Positions 44,246 through 53,276 of a stretch of 64,000 bases of DNA are shown piece after piece (within the stretch, counting starts at the first letter, position 1; each line of letters opens with the position of its first letter). Position numbers and translations under genes: made by a program. The DNA lies in the NCBI RefSeq assembly GCF_007997155.1, contig NZ_VORT01000009.1:1-64000 (forward strand). Reading direction: 5' to 3'. Source of the stretch: Aequorivita antarctica (GTDB lineage Bacteria; Bacteroidota; Bacteroidia; Flavobacteriales; Flavobacteriaceae). Under the pieces are notes generated by a model. It was not told the origin of the DNA. It searched no databases and saw only the letters and a list, made by a program, of their open reading frames with translations.

Positions 44246-44848
44246 TTAGTTAGAATTATAAATTTCGTCAATAAATCTGGAAATATCGTTTTCGGATTTA
44301 TTTTTTAATTCCTGTTTTGCATTTTCAAAATCAGTTGCATTTTTATCCTGTGAAAGTTTAAATTTCCCTTCCCAATCCGTGATTTCAACGTCAAAAGCTT
44401 GAATGTAATTAATGAGCCGATCCATTCTTGGATCGTCATTTTTTAGAGTAAATTTTTGTGCTTCGTCTTCCAAAAACTCCGTCATATCAATCATTGTTTT
44501 TTTAATAGATTGCGGTTCATTTAAAAGGTGAATGTTTCCAGTAACGTGAACAATGATGTAATTCCACGTTGGTAATTGTGGCGTTTTATAAATACTAGGG
44601 GAAATATAGGTGTCTGGCCCTTTAAAGACGATTGTGACTTCTGCGTTTTCAGTTAGCGTATGCAGTTGTGGGTTGTTTCGGTCTATATGTCCAACCAGTT
44701 TTTTGGAGGTCTCGTTGTAAATAAATGGAATGTGGGTAACAAATGGTTTCCCATCTTTTGCGGTAACTAACATTCCCAAAGGAAAATGTTTGACTACAGA
44801 AATCATTTTGCCAATTTCATCTGATTGGTGATGTGGAGGTGGATACAT
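44246..44848 (-). CDS. PaiB-type FMN-binding protein
   Basis: The protein has 200 residues. MYPPPHHQSDEIGKMISVVKHFPLGMLVTA and FVTHIPFIYNETSKKLVGHIDRNNP are typical of the FMN-binding split-barrel PaiB family (negative regulators of sporulation and protease genes in Bacillus). HVTGNIHLLNEPQSIKKTMIDM follows. In flavobacteria it is more likely a flavin oxidoreductase or heme-linked protein than a transcription factor, since no DNA-binding motif is visible. Single gene, 60 bases downstream of the DUF779 gene. Confidence 0.9.
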   Translation of the reverse strand: MYPPPHHQSDEIGKMISVVKHFPLGMLVTAKDGKPFVTHIPFIYNETSKKLVGHIDRNNPQLHTLTENAEVTIVFKGPDTYISPSIYKTPQLPTWNYIIVHVTGNIHLLNEPQSIKKTMIDMTEFLEDEAQKFTLKNDDPRMDRLINYIQAFDVEITDWEGKFKLSQDKNATDFENAKQELKNKSENDISRFIDEIYNSN

Positions 44849-44908
44849 GAGTGTTTTGTTGAAAACACTAAGATACTAAACTGTGCCCCAAATTTTGAAA
44901 TGCGTTAT

Positions 44909-45280
44909 TTATTCTTTTGAATTACTTGCGAAATGCTTTCGTTCTTCTTCTGAAAAAAGCCGGGAAAGAATTATAAAACGAAGTCCCAAAGGAATTTCAA
45001 GGGAAAAGCTGGCGCCCCTGCCTTTGGTAATATCTACTGTTAAGTGGGTGTGTTTCCAATATTCATATTGGTCTTTGTTCATATAAAAATTCACGCCTTC
45101 CACTTCGCCTAAAAGGATATCGCTTTCGTCTAAATACAAATCGCCTTTTTCCAATAGCATAGGAGCGGAGCCATCACAACAACCGCCGCTTTGATGAAAT
45201 ATCAATGCGCCGTATTTTTCTTTTAAGCTTCTAACTATTTCAGCTGCTCGTTCTGTTATTTCCACTTTTTTATTTGACAT
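44909..45280 (-). CDS. DUF779 protein
   Basis: The protein has 123 residues. QSGGCCDGSAPMLLEKGDL and the later YWKHTHLTVDITKGRGASFSLEIPLG.RF pattern (residues about 73-104) are diagnostic for DUF779. The paired cysteines (CC) could bind metal or be redox active. Genes of this family very often follow aldehyde dehydrogenases, and that is the case here, 88 bases downstream of one. Role unknown, probably in aldehyde metabolism. Confidence 0.92.
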   Translation of the reverse strand: MSNKKVEITERAAEIVRSLKEKYGALIFHQSGGCCDGSAPMLLEKGDLYLDESDILLGEVEGVNFYMNKDQYEYWKHTHLTVDITKGRGASFSLEIPLGLRFIILSRLFSEEERKHFASNSKE

Positions 45281-45308
45281 TTTTTTGAAGTTGATTCCAT
45301 TTCATTTT

Positions 45309-45348
45309 AAAAAAAGGTGCCTTAACTTGGGGATTAGTTGAAGGCACC
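45309..45348 (-). terminator. Terminator/attenuator between aldehyde dehydrogenase and DUF779 genes
   Basis: The stem GGTGCCTTaACT / AGTTGAAGGCACC (45316-45327 and 45336-45348) has an 8-base loop. On the minus strand the stem is followed by TTTTTTT, so transcripts of the dehydrogenase gene should end here in part, reducing DUF779 expression. It lies 36 bases ahead of the DUF779 start. Confidence 0.85.
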
Positions 45349-45368
45349 CTGCTTAATTAAATAAACAA

Positions 45369-46892
45369 TCAAAAGAAGCCTAGTTTCTGTTTGTCGTAAG
45401 AAATCAACATGTTTTTAGTTTGTCTGTAATGGTCGAGCATCATTTTATGGTTTTCACGACCGATTCCAGATTTTTTATAGCCTCCAAAAGGAGCGTGTGC
45501 TGGATAGGAATGATAGTTGTTTACCCAAACACGTCCGGCTTTCACTTTTCTGGCAACTTGATAGGCTTGGTGCATATCGCGAGTCCAAACACCAGCACCG
45601 AGGCCGTAAAGGGTATCGTTTGCTATTTCAATAGCTTCTTCCTCATCTTTGAATGTTGTAACACAAACTACGGGTCCAAAAATTTCTTCTTGAAAAACCC
45701 TCATTTTGTTATTGCCTTTAAAAATTGTGGGTTGAATATAGAAACCACCTTCCAAGCCTTCATTGTATGCTGGCTCACCACCTGTGAGCACTTCACATCC
45801 TTCTTCTTTTCCTATTTTTAGGTAGTTCAGGATTTTTTCATATTGATCATTGGAAGCCTGAGCACCCATCATAGTTTCTGGATCTAAGGGATGACCTATC
45901 TTTATTGCTTTGGTGCGTTCCACTACACGAGCCATAAAATCATCATAAATGCTTTCCTCTACCAATATACGCGAGGGACAGGTACAAACCTCACCTTGAT
46001 TAAAAGCGAAGAGTACAGCGCCTTCAATTGCTTTGTCAAAGAAATCGTCATCGGCATCCATAATGCTTTTAAAGAAAATATTAGGTGATTTTCCACCGAG
46101 TTCCAAAGTAACTGGAATTATATTTTTTGAGGCATATTGCATAATAAGTTGACCAGTAGTAGTTTCACCCGTAAATGCAATCTTATTGATTCTAGAACTA
46201 GAAGCCAATGGTTTTCCTGCTTCCAAACCGAAACCATTCACAATATTCAAAACACCTGCTGGCACAATATCCTGTATTAATTCTGCAAGAATCATAATGC
46301 TTACTGGAGTTTGCTCAGCTGGTTTTAGTATCACACAATTTCCGGCAGCGAGGGCTGGGGCAAGTTTCCAAGTAGCCATTAAAAGGGGAAAATTCCACGG
46401 AATTATTTGTCCAACAACTCCTAGAGGTTCCCAAATATTAAGTGACAAGGTGTTGCCATCAAGTTCGCTGGCACCACCTTCTTCAGCTCTGATAGCACCT
46501 GCAAAATATCTAAAATGATCTACCGCCAAAGGAAGATCTGCAGCGGTAGTTTCACGAATAGGTTTTCCATTATCCCACGTTTCGGCTCTTGCAAGCACCT
46601 CTATATTTTTTTCTATTACATCAGCAATTTTAAGAAGCATATTGCTTCTTTCGGTTGCGGAAGTATTGTTCCAGCTTTCGGCAGCTTCCCAGGCAGCATC
46701 CAGCGCTAAATCTATATCTTCTTGTGTGGAACACGCTACTTTTGTAAAAGTTTTGCCATCAACAGGGGAGATGCTTTCAAAATATCCACCCTTTTTAGGT
46801 GCCACCCATTTTCCACCTATAAAATTGTCATAGGTATCCTTGAATTTTGGTTTTTCAAATGTTTTTCCTGTATCTGTTTGAATATCGCTCAT
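45369..46892 (-). CDS. Aldehyde dehydrogenase (acetaldehyde/short-chain type)
   Basis: The protein has 507 residues and is full length. NAD+ site: [21 protein letters not shown] and [11 protein letters not shown]. The general base is E264 (LELGGKSP) and the catalytic nucleophile C303 in [11 protein letters not shown]. It resembles ExaC/AldB-type enzymes oxidising acetaldehyde and related aldehydes to acids. It forms a pair with DUF779 and is divergent from an AraC-type regulator whose start is 148 bases away; this regulator is the likely controller. Confidence 0.96.
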   Translation of the reverse strand: MSDIQTDTGKTFEKPKFKDTYDNFIGGKWVAPKKGGYFESISPVDGKTFTKVACSTQEDIDLALDAAWEAAESWNNTSATERSNMLLKIADVIEKNIEVLARAETWDNGKPIRETTAADLPLAVDHFRYFAGAIRAEEGGASELDGNTLSLNIWEPLGVVGQIIPWNFPLLMATWKLAPALAAGNCVILKPAEQTPVSIMILAELIQDIVPAGVLNIVNGFGLEAGKPLASSSRINKIAFTGETTTGQLIMQYASKNIIPVTLELGGKSPNIFFKSIMDADDDFFDKAIEGAVLFAFNQGEVCTCPSRILVEESIYDDFMARVVERTKAIKIGHPLDPETMMGAQASNDQYEKILNYLKIGKEEGCEVLTGGEPAYNEGLEGGFYIQPTIFKGNNKMRVFQEEIFGPVVCVTTFKDEEEAIEIANDTLYGLGAGVWTRDMHQAYQVARKVKAGRVWVNNYHSYPAHAPFGGYKKSGIGRENHKMMLDHYRQTKNMLISYDKQKLGFF

Positions 46893-47040
46893 AATAATAA
46901 TTTTAGAATGTTAAACTGTGAATTATATAATTTCCCTAAAGATATTTTGATATTATATCAATCAATTGAACAATTCTATTAAAGGATAACACATTTCAGT
47001 ATTTATGCCCAGATTATGTGTTTTTTTCGTAATATTGAGT
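46893..47040. promoter_or_regulatory. Divergent control region of aldehyde dehydrogenase and AraC genes
   Basis: The 148-base region holds an imperfect inverted repeat around GATATTTTGATATTATATC (46939-46957) and TCAATCAATTGAACAATT (46957-46974). Both are AT-rich and could be operators for the AraC-type regulator. No strong TAnnTTTG match is present on the plus strand. Confidence 0.35.
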
Positions 47041-47961
47041 ATGGAGCACTCATTGCGAAAACATAGGGAAAGCCGAAAAATTTATACGTTGGTGGAAAAC
47101 CGGACGACCTATAATGCGGAGTATGCTGAGTTAAATATTTTTGAAACCCACCGCCCTGCTGAAAAAGTCTCCCTTACTTTTGATTTTCCAGTAATTGCCA
47201 GCATGCTTACCGGAAAGAAAATCATGCATTTAAAAAACCTGCCCGATTTTGAATTTCTTCCAGGGGAATCTGTAGTAATGCCAGCCAATGAAGAAATGAT
47301 AATTGATTTCCCCATTGCGCGCAAAGACAGTCCCACACAATGTTTGGCCTTGGGCATTGATCCTGAAAAAATCAGTGAAGTTGCCTCTAAATTCAATCAA
47401 TTGGTTTCAATTGAAGAAGAAAATAACAATTGGAATTTGGATAAAGGAGCTGCTTCCCATTTAACCAACCAAATAGAAGTAAATTATCTTATTGAGCGAC
47501 TTGTTACAACCTTTACCCATAATTCAACTTCAAAGGATGTTCTGCTGGATCTCATGATTCAGGAATTGATTGTTCGTTTATTGCAAACAAAAGCAAAGCA
47601 AAGTATACTCAATGATAGTTTGAATATTTTTAGCGATACGCGGATCGGAACGGTGGTTAAGTATATAAAAGAAAATTTAACGGACCGTAGCATAAGTGTG
47701 GATCAGCTGGCAGAAAAGGCTTATATGAGCTCGTCCAGTTTTCACAAAAAGTTTAAAAACACTTTGGGAATTTCGCCTATTGATTTTATGAACTCTGAAA
47801 AAATAAAGTTCGCCAAGAAATTGATGAAAGAAAACAAAAACATACTTATTTCTGAAATTGCTTTTAAGTCTGGGTTTAACAACGTGAGCTATTTCAACCG
47901 CCAGTTTAAAAAGCTGGAACTGATGACGCCCCAACAATTTATTTTTTCAGTAAGAAAATAA
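47041..47961 (+). CDS. AraC-family transcriptional regulator
   Basis: From the ATG at 47041 the product has 306 residues. An AraC-N type sensor domain occupies about 1-190 (SLTFDFPVIASMLTGKKIMHL; FEFLPGESVVMPANEEMIIDFP). The double helix-turn-helix DNA-binding domain follows at about 200-305 (SVDQLAEKAYMSSSSFHKKFKNTLGISPIDF; ISEIAFKSGFNNVSYFNRQFKKL). An in-frame ATG 12 codons earlier is possible. It is divergent from the aldehyde dehydrogenase gene and is expected to induce it. Confidence 0.93.
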   Translation: MEHSLRKHRESRKIYTLVENRTTYNAEYAELNIFETHRPAEKVSLTFDFPVIASMLTGKKIMHLKNLPDFEFLPGESVVMPANEEMIIDFPIARKDSPTQCLALGIDPEKISEVASKFNQLVSIEEENNNWNLDKGAASHLTNQIEVNYLIERLVTTFTHNSTSKDVLLDLMIQELIVRLLQTKAKQSILNDSLNIFSDTRIGTVVKYIKENLTDRSISVDQLAEKAYMSSSSFHKKFKNTLGISPIDFMNSEKIKFAKKLMKENKNILISEIAFKSGFNNVSYFNRQFKKLELMTPQQFIFSVRK

Positions 47962-47962
47962 G

Positions 47963-49453
47963 TTAATGGGAAGATTTTAAAGAGGAAAAGAACACAAACC
48001 CAAACCCTAAGAAAAGCATTAGGTGAAAAGGAAACAATCCAAAATCACCTCCTTGATCTCCTACAACAAAGGCGCTGTACATTCCAAAAGCGAAATAAAG
48101 CATCAATATACCTTCAAAAATTACGTTGGGAGAAATGTTTTTGGTGAGGTATTTATTGCCTTTCCAACCCTCCTTCAAACCACCAATGTTGAATTTTGGA
48201 GTGCGGATAAATTCACTTTTCTTCCCGAAATGTCCTTCCAAAACTGCAATGGAATTGTGCAGCGAAAAGCCCATCGCCACTGAAAAAAATGTAAAAAACA
48301 TTACGGTGTATTTCAGAAAATGTTTAAAGCCACCACCATAAATAACTTTGTATGTAAACCAATAACATATAAAAAAGATGATAGTGCTTATTACGAAGAA
48401 GCTCATTACATAAAAATACATTTTCAAATGTTCGTACTCATTTTTTATGTAAAGCATCGGAATACTTAGAATAGCCACTAAAAAAATGTTTAAAAACATA
48501 GTGCTGTTCAGCAAATGCAGAAAGCTGTGTATTTTAGTTTTGAGTGAAATATCACGGCTTTTAAATACACGCCAACCCATTTTCTGAAAGTTTTCGGCAC
48601 CACCTTTGTTCCATCTAAATTGTTGCGAACGGGCTGCACTAATAACAATTGGAAGTTCTGCGGGGGTTTCTACTTCTTCCAGATATTTGAATTTCCACTT
48701 TTTAAGTTGTGCGCGGTAGCTGAGGTCCAAATCTTCTGTGAGCGTATCGCCTTCCCAATTACCTGCATCGAGAATACACGCTTTTCTCCAAACTCCAGCC
48801 GTTCCGTTGAAATTTATGAAATGACCTTGACTGTTTCGGCCCACTTGTTCCAAAGTGAAGTGTGCATCGAGCGCAAAAGCCTGAACGCGGGTAAGGATTG
48901 AATAATCGCGATTTAAATGACCCCAACGGGTTTGAACTACACCAATTTCAGGATTTTTAAAATATGGAATTGTATTTTTCAACCAGTCTTTCTTCGGAAG
49001 GAAATCTGCGTCAAATATTGCAATGTATTCACCTTTGGCGGTTTTTAAGCCTTCCTTTAGCGCACCAGCTTTGAAACCTTCACGGTTTTCACGAGTTAGG
49101 TGTTGAATATCTAAACCTGTTTTCTGAAGTTCTTGAATATGTTTGGCCGTTTCTTCAAAAGACTCGTCCGTGCTATCATCCAGTACTTGTATTTCCAGCT
49201 TTTCTTTGGGATAATCAATTTCGGCAATATTGTTCAGCAAACGGTCCATCACATACAGTTCATTATATACTGGAAGTTGGATGGTTACATATGGAATTTC
49301 TTCTTCTTTGGAAAAATCGAAAGTTGGAGAATTTATATGTTTTTTTCTAGCTCTTAAATAGTTGAATAGCAGGTTCAACTGTGCTAAAGCATACATAAAT
49401 ATGAGGAGCAGGGCAATGGAATAAACTGTAATGATTATTGATTCAAGAATCAT
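47963..49453 (-). CDS. Processive family 2 glycosyltransferase (cellulose-synthase-like)
   Basis: The protein has 496 residues. An N-terminal membrane segment is followed by the GT-A domain with the four D,D,D,QxxRW signatures: VLDDSTDESF, IFDADFLP, LTEDLDLSYRA and QQFRWNKG. Four or five C-terminal membrane helices follow (FLNIFLVAILSIPMLYI; FFVISTIIFFICYWFTYKVIY). It should add sugar residues to a lipid or polysaccharide at the inner membrane. No PilZ domain is present. The gene overlaps the next GT2 gene by 4 bases. Confidence 0.92.
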   Translation of the reverse strand: MILESIIITVYSIALLLIFMYALAQLNLLFNYLRARKKHINSPTFDFSKEEEIPYVTIQLPVYNELYVMDRLLNNIAEIDYPKEKLEIQVLDDSTDESFEETAKHIQELQKTGLDIQHLTRENREGFKAGALKEGLKTAKGEYIAIFDADFLPKKDWLKNTIPYFKNPEIGVVQTRWGHLNRDYSILTRVQAFALDAHFTLEQVGRNSQGHFINFNGTAGVWRKACILDAGNWEGDTLTEDLDLSYRAQLKKWKFKYLEEVETPAELPIVISAARSQQFRWNKGGAENFQKMGWRVFKSRDISLKTKIHSFLHLLNSTMFLNIFLVAILSIPMLYIKNEYEHLKMYFYVMSFFVISTIIFFICYWFTYKVIYGGGFKHFLKYTVMFFTFFSVAMGFSLHNSIAVLEGHFGKKSEFIRTPKFNIGGLKEGWKGNKYLTKNISPNVIFEGILMLYFAFGMYSAFVVGDQGGDFGLFPFHLMLFLGFGFVFFSSLKSSH

Positions 49454-50151
49454 TTTTTGAAACTATATTTAAATATCCAGCTTAGGATTTTTATGCCTGC
49501 AAAGATAGCACCTTTTACCGTACCCGAAACCTTTGAAACACCGATGCGGTTTTTGTAGTTTACTGGCACTTCAACGTAAGTGAATTTCTTTTTCAGTACT
49601 TTCAATTGCATTTCTACTGTCCAGCCATAGGTTTTGTCCTCCATATTCAGAGCGAGCAACTTTTCATATTTAATGGCGCGAAAAGGCCCGAGATCTGTAA
49701 ATTTTGAATTGAAAAAAAGCTTCATTAATTTGGTAGCCAATCCATTGCCGAAGCGTTGCGGAAAAGTCATTGACCCAGCTTCACGTAGTTCTTTAACTCG
49801 TGCGCCTACTACAAAGTCAATATTATCTTCAATAATTGGCGCTGCGATTTTTGTCAATTCCGAAGGATAATCACTGTAATCTCCATCCAGAAAAACAATT
49901 ATATCGGGTCGTTCAGTGGAGTTGAAACGAGCTACATATTCCATTCCTTTCAAGCAAGCGTTCCCATAGCCAGCTTTTGGTTGAAAAAGCACGGTTGCAC
50001 CAGCTTCTTTAGCCACGGCCGCGGTATTGTCAGTAGAATTGTTGTTGACCACAATGACTTCTGAAACGATATCGGGAATTTCGGCAATCACTTTCCCGAT
50101 AGAACCCTCTTCGTTATATGCGGGAATGATTACTTTAATATTTTTTATCAT
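49450..50151 (-). CDS. Dolichol-phosphate-mannose synthase-like GT2
   Basis: The protein has 233 residues. VIIPAYNEEGSIGKVIAEIPDIVSEVIVVNNNSTDNT and FLDGDYSDYP (the DxD metal site) mark a DPM1/UGCG-like GT2. There is no long membrane segment, only a C-terminal hydrophobic patch (GAIFAGIKILSWIFKYSFKK). It should transfer a sugar from a nucleotide donor to polyprenyl phosphate. It is coupled by overlap to the processive GT, so the two probably build one glycan. Confidence 0.9.
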   Translation of the reverse strand: MIKNIKVIIPAYNEEGSIGKVIAEIPDIVSEVIVVNNNSTDNTAAVAKEAGATVLFQPKAGYGNACLKGMEYVARFNSTERPDIIVFLDGDYSDYPSELTKIAAPIIEDNIDFVVGARVKELREAGSMTFPQRFGNGLATKLMKLFFNSKFTDLGPFRAIKYEKLLALNMEDKTYGWTVEMQLKVLKKKFTYVEVPVNYKNRIGVSKVSGTVKGAIFAGIKILSWIFKYSFKK

Positions 50152-50253
50152 TAAAAACTTCGGGATTTATGGACTGCGAATTTCAGAAAAATATATGACA
50201 ATCCATTGGACGAAACCTACTTCAAAACCTAACAAATCTAGATCTGCTAGGTT

Positions 50254-51840
50254 TTAATTATTCACGTAATTCATCAAATCCACATCATTCCCAAGTAGGA
50301 TTTCGTTGCTACTGATGCGTTTTTCCAAAGGACCATTTTCTAGTTTTAAAACCCCACGTGGGCAAACTGCTGAACAGATTCCGCAACCCACACAACTGGA
50401 GCGCACAATGTTTTCACCCTTTTGGGCGTAAGCGCGCACGTCGATACCCATTTCGCAGTAGGTGGAACAATTGCCACAGCTAATACATTGGCCGCCATTG
50501 GTGGTAATTCTAAATTTTGAAAACAAACGTTGTTGAAAACCTAAAATTGCAGCCATTGGGCAACCAAAACGGCACCAAACACGGCTACCAAAAATAGGGT
50601 AGAAGCCTACGCCAATTACGCCGCTAAATACAGCGCCAATAAGAAAACCGTAGGTCTGACGAAGGGTTTCTGCTTCAAAAAGAAATAAGTTTTTTCCTGA
50701 AAAGTAGTGAAAGCCTATTAATGAAATTATAATTACGAAATAACCAATTGCTCCCAAGCGTGCATCTTTTTTCAACTCTTCTCTTTTAAAAATCCAAGTT
50801 CCTGCAAAAACCACAGTTAAGAGCAGGGCAACCGATATTAGGAAAGTATTTTTTGTAAGCCAATATTTTGAACTATCATCGCCCAAATAGGAATATACAA
50901 CGGCTGTGGTCATCAAAACGACAAAAACTAAGACGCTGTGAATCACCCAGCGTTCCACTTTCCAAGCCATTTGGCTTTTATCGCTTAAATGACGGAAGGG
51001 ATCGCCAGCAGTTTCGGCCAAGCCGCCACAACCACATACCCATGAGCAATACCATCGTTTACCGTACTTGTAGGTTAAAATTGGTGTAATTATAAAGATA
51101 GATGCAAGTCCGAAAATTAATAATCCCAAACCAACATCCCCTGCGGAAAGTAAGTCATCTACTCTATATTGTTCAAAATTGTAATAATTGAGTGGCCATA
51201 TATTTTTTAAGTCGTAGTAAGGAAGTGAAAAAGTGTCACTATTCAATCTGGACATAAGCTCGGGAATCAAAAAAGCGAAACCCAGCTGAAAAAACATCAC
51301 TGAAAACGTACGAAGTTTTTCGTATTTATTATGACGGTATTTTAAAATGAATTTTATTCCGAAAGCCAAAATAGCCAGCGTATACAAAGTTCCATAAACA
51401 AACCATTGACTAGCTGGGCCACCATTTAATAATCTGCTCAACGGATCAAAAAGAGCAACAACACCTTTGTTATTTCCATCCTGGGCCAATCCCAAATATT
51501 GAGGAAACCAATAAAGCAATACATAGAATAAGGTTAGGGCCATACCGACAATCCAAGCCCAAAATCCTTTAGAGGTGAGAGATTTAAAATATACGCCGTC
51601 GTTTTTAATTCCGTCGTGCTTGTTGGTATAAGCAGCAATAGAAAACCAAACCGTCCCCCCTCCAATGGCAATCAAAGAGGCGGTAAGCCACAAACCTTTG
51701 TTTGGAAAATTTAGGTTGAAAAAAGCCAGAACCAATACCATCAATCCCAACAATCCGATAAAAGATGCAATTTTTTGTTGTGTATTGATAGTTTTTGGCG
51801 GCTCGCCAGTTAGTGACATATTTCTTTGAACGGTGCTCAT
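50254..51840 (-). CDS. Membrane 4Fe-4S (NosR/NapH/RdxA-like) electron-transfer protein
   Basis: The protein has 528 residues. There are about nine membrane segments (IASFIGLLGLMVLVLAFF; LWLTASLIAIGGGTVWFS; FGYFVIII-type helices, among others), a CxxxCP-type site (WCSWVCGCGG; WCRFGCPMAA) and two ferredoxin clusters near the C-terminus, CISCGNCSTYCEMG and CVGCGICSAVCPRG. This layout fits NapH/NosR/RdxA-like proteins that carry electrons across the membrane. The FAD oxidoreductase gene 3 bases upstream probably supplies the electrons. Final acceptor unknown. Confidence 0.88.
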   Translation of the reverse strand: MSTVQRNMSLTGEPPKTINTQQKIASFIGLLGLMVLVLAFFNLNFPNKGLWLTASLIAIGGGTVWFSIAAYTNKHDGIKNDGVYFKSLTSKGFWAWIVGMALTLFYVLLYWFPQYLGLAQDGNNKGVVALFDPLSRLLNGGPASQWFVYGTLYTLAILAFGIKFILKYRHNKYEKLRTFSVMFFQLGFAFLIPELMSRLNSDTFSLPYYDLKNIWPLNYYNFEQYRVDDLLSAGDVGLGLLIFGLASIFIITPILTYKYGKRWYCSWVCGCGGLAETAGDPFRHLSDKSQMAWKVERWVIHSVLVFVVLMTTAVVYSYLGDDSSKYWLTKNTFLISVALLLTVVFAGTWIFKREELKKDARLGAIGYFVIIISLIGFHYFSGKNLFLFEAETLRQTYGFLIGAVFSGVIGVGFYPIFGSRVWCRFGCPMAAILGFQQRLFSKFRITTNGGQCISCGNCSTYCEMGIDVRAYAQKGENIVRSSCVGCGICSAVCPRGVLKLENGPLEKRISSNEILLGNDVDLMNYVNN

Positions 51841-51843
51841 AAA

Positions 51844-53145
51844 TTATATAGTTATGGATTGACCGGCATATGCCGTTTGAATTTCCTTTTCATACTTTTT
51901 GAAGAATTCAGGATCAAAATTGGCTTGTTTTAGGTTTTGGATTACGTAATCCACACTTCTTTTTTCATTCAGCCATTTATCAAAAACTTCCTGTTCCATA
52001 CGGATTCCGAAAGTGTTTATTCCCAGAAATTCATTTGAATTTTCATTATATGAAATAGTCACACAACGCAAATCACTCTTGCATTTCCAATGAAATTGAC
52101 CTTCATAATTCTTTTTTCTGCTTTCTGAAAAAACCCAACCGTAGGTTTGATATTCAATATCAAAAAATTTAGCGCTATTAAACCAGTTTCCTGGATTGTA
52201 TTCAAAGGGTTTTCCGCAGATGGTCTGTGCCAATGCTTCGCCCATCATTCTACCAGTGTACCAAACAGCTTCTATTGGCGGTCTGTTGCCAATAGGCTCG
52301 CGTTGTTGTGCGCAATCGCCAATGGCATAAACGTCTTCTATGTTTGTTTCTAGCTTTCTATTCACCAAAACGCCTCGGTCGGTTTCAATTTTTGAATTTT
52401 TAAGAAAAGAAATTTGCGGTTTTACACCTGTTGTGATACCTACAACGCTACAGGGAATTTCTTCGCCGCTTTTTGTTATAACCGATTTTACGTTTCCGTC
52501 TTTATCGCCTATTATTTTATCGAGTTCTGAGTTATGTCGAAGATCTACGCCGTGTGAAATTATGTGGCGCGAAAGCATTTCAGCCTCCGATTTTGGAAGT
52601 ACATTGGTCCAAAAAGCATTTTCGCGTACGAGCATTGTTACTTCAATGTTTCGGGTGCGGAGCATTTCGGCCATTTCAACACCTATTAATCCACCTCCAA
52701 TAATTACTGCTCTTGGACATTCTTTGTTGTTGGGTGCATTTTTTTCGAGCTTTTCTAAATCCTGTTTAGAGACCAAGCCTTGCACGCCGTTGAGTTCCAA
52801 CCCCTCCCAACCAAATGTATTTGTTACTGAGCCTGTTGCAATAATAAGTTTATCATAAGTTAATGAGCCACCTTTCTTAAAATAAAGTGTTTTATTATTA
52901 GTATCCACTGTTTCAACGTAGGCATTTTTTAGTTCCAATCGGTTCTTTTCCCAAAACCAACTTTCATAGGGTTCAATATCTCTCCAACGCATATGGCCCA
53001 TATACACATACATTAGTGCGGTACGAGAGAAAAAGTGGTCTGTTTCAGCGGAAACTATGGTTATCTTTTTGTCGGAAAGTTTTCGGATGTGTCGCGCTGC
53101 GGTTATGCCTGCAATTCCGTTGCCTATAATAACGATGTGCTCCAT
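51844..53145 (-). CDS. NAD(P)H/FAD-dependent oxidoreductase
   Basis: The protein has 433 residues. A two-dinucleotide-binding-domain flavoprotein: FAD site IIGNGIAGITAARHI (residues 5-19), NAD(P)H site VIIGGGLIGVEMAEML, and the late YAIGDCAQQRE that binds the flavin. It resembles the NAD(P)H-flavoprotein reductase group (rubredoxin or nitrite reductase-like). There is no redox-active CxxC. It is separated by only 3 bases from the polyferredoxin membrane protein gene, so I infer that the pair moves electrons from NAD(P)H to that protein. Confidence 0.92.
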   Translation of the reverse strand: MEHIVIIGNGIAGITAARHIRKLSDKKITIVSAETDHFFSRTALMYVYMGHMRWRDIEPYESWFWEKNRLELKNAYVETVDTNNKTLYFKKGGSLTYDKLIIATGSVTNTFGWEGLELNGVQGLVSKQDLEKLEKNAPNNKECPRAVIIGGGLIGVEMAEMLRTRNIEVTMLVRENAFWTNVLPKSEAEMLSRHIISHGVDLRHNSELDKIIGDKDGNVKSVITKSGEEIPCSVVGITTGVKPQISFLKNSKIETDRGVLVNRKLETNIEDVYAIGDCAQQREPIGNRPPIEAVWYTGRMMGEALAQTICGKPFEYNPGNWFNSAKFFDIEYQTYGWVFSESRKKNYEGQFHWKCKSDLRCVTISYNENSNEFLGINTFGIRMEQEVFDKWLNEKRSVDYVIQNLKQANFDPEFFKKYEKEIQTAYAGQSITI

Positions 53146-53276
53146 GTTTTTTTGGTGGTTGATTTCTTCAGTCGTTTATAAATTTACACAATTACGACTT
53201 AGACAGATTTAAAACAGTTATTTTTTTAATGAATTTTAAAATAAAGCTTTAAATTCATCCATAATATATACCGAAA

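Noticed and set aside
44246-44848. Naming the PaiB-like protein a sporulation repressor
   Set aside because: Family membership is clear but no DNA-binding motif is seen and flavobacteria do not sporulate.
46186-46518. Plus-strand 110-residue frame opposite the aldehyde dehydrogenase
   Set aside because: It is the reverse of the conserved NAD+-binding region and has no motif of its own.
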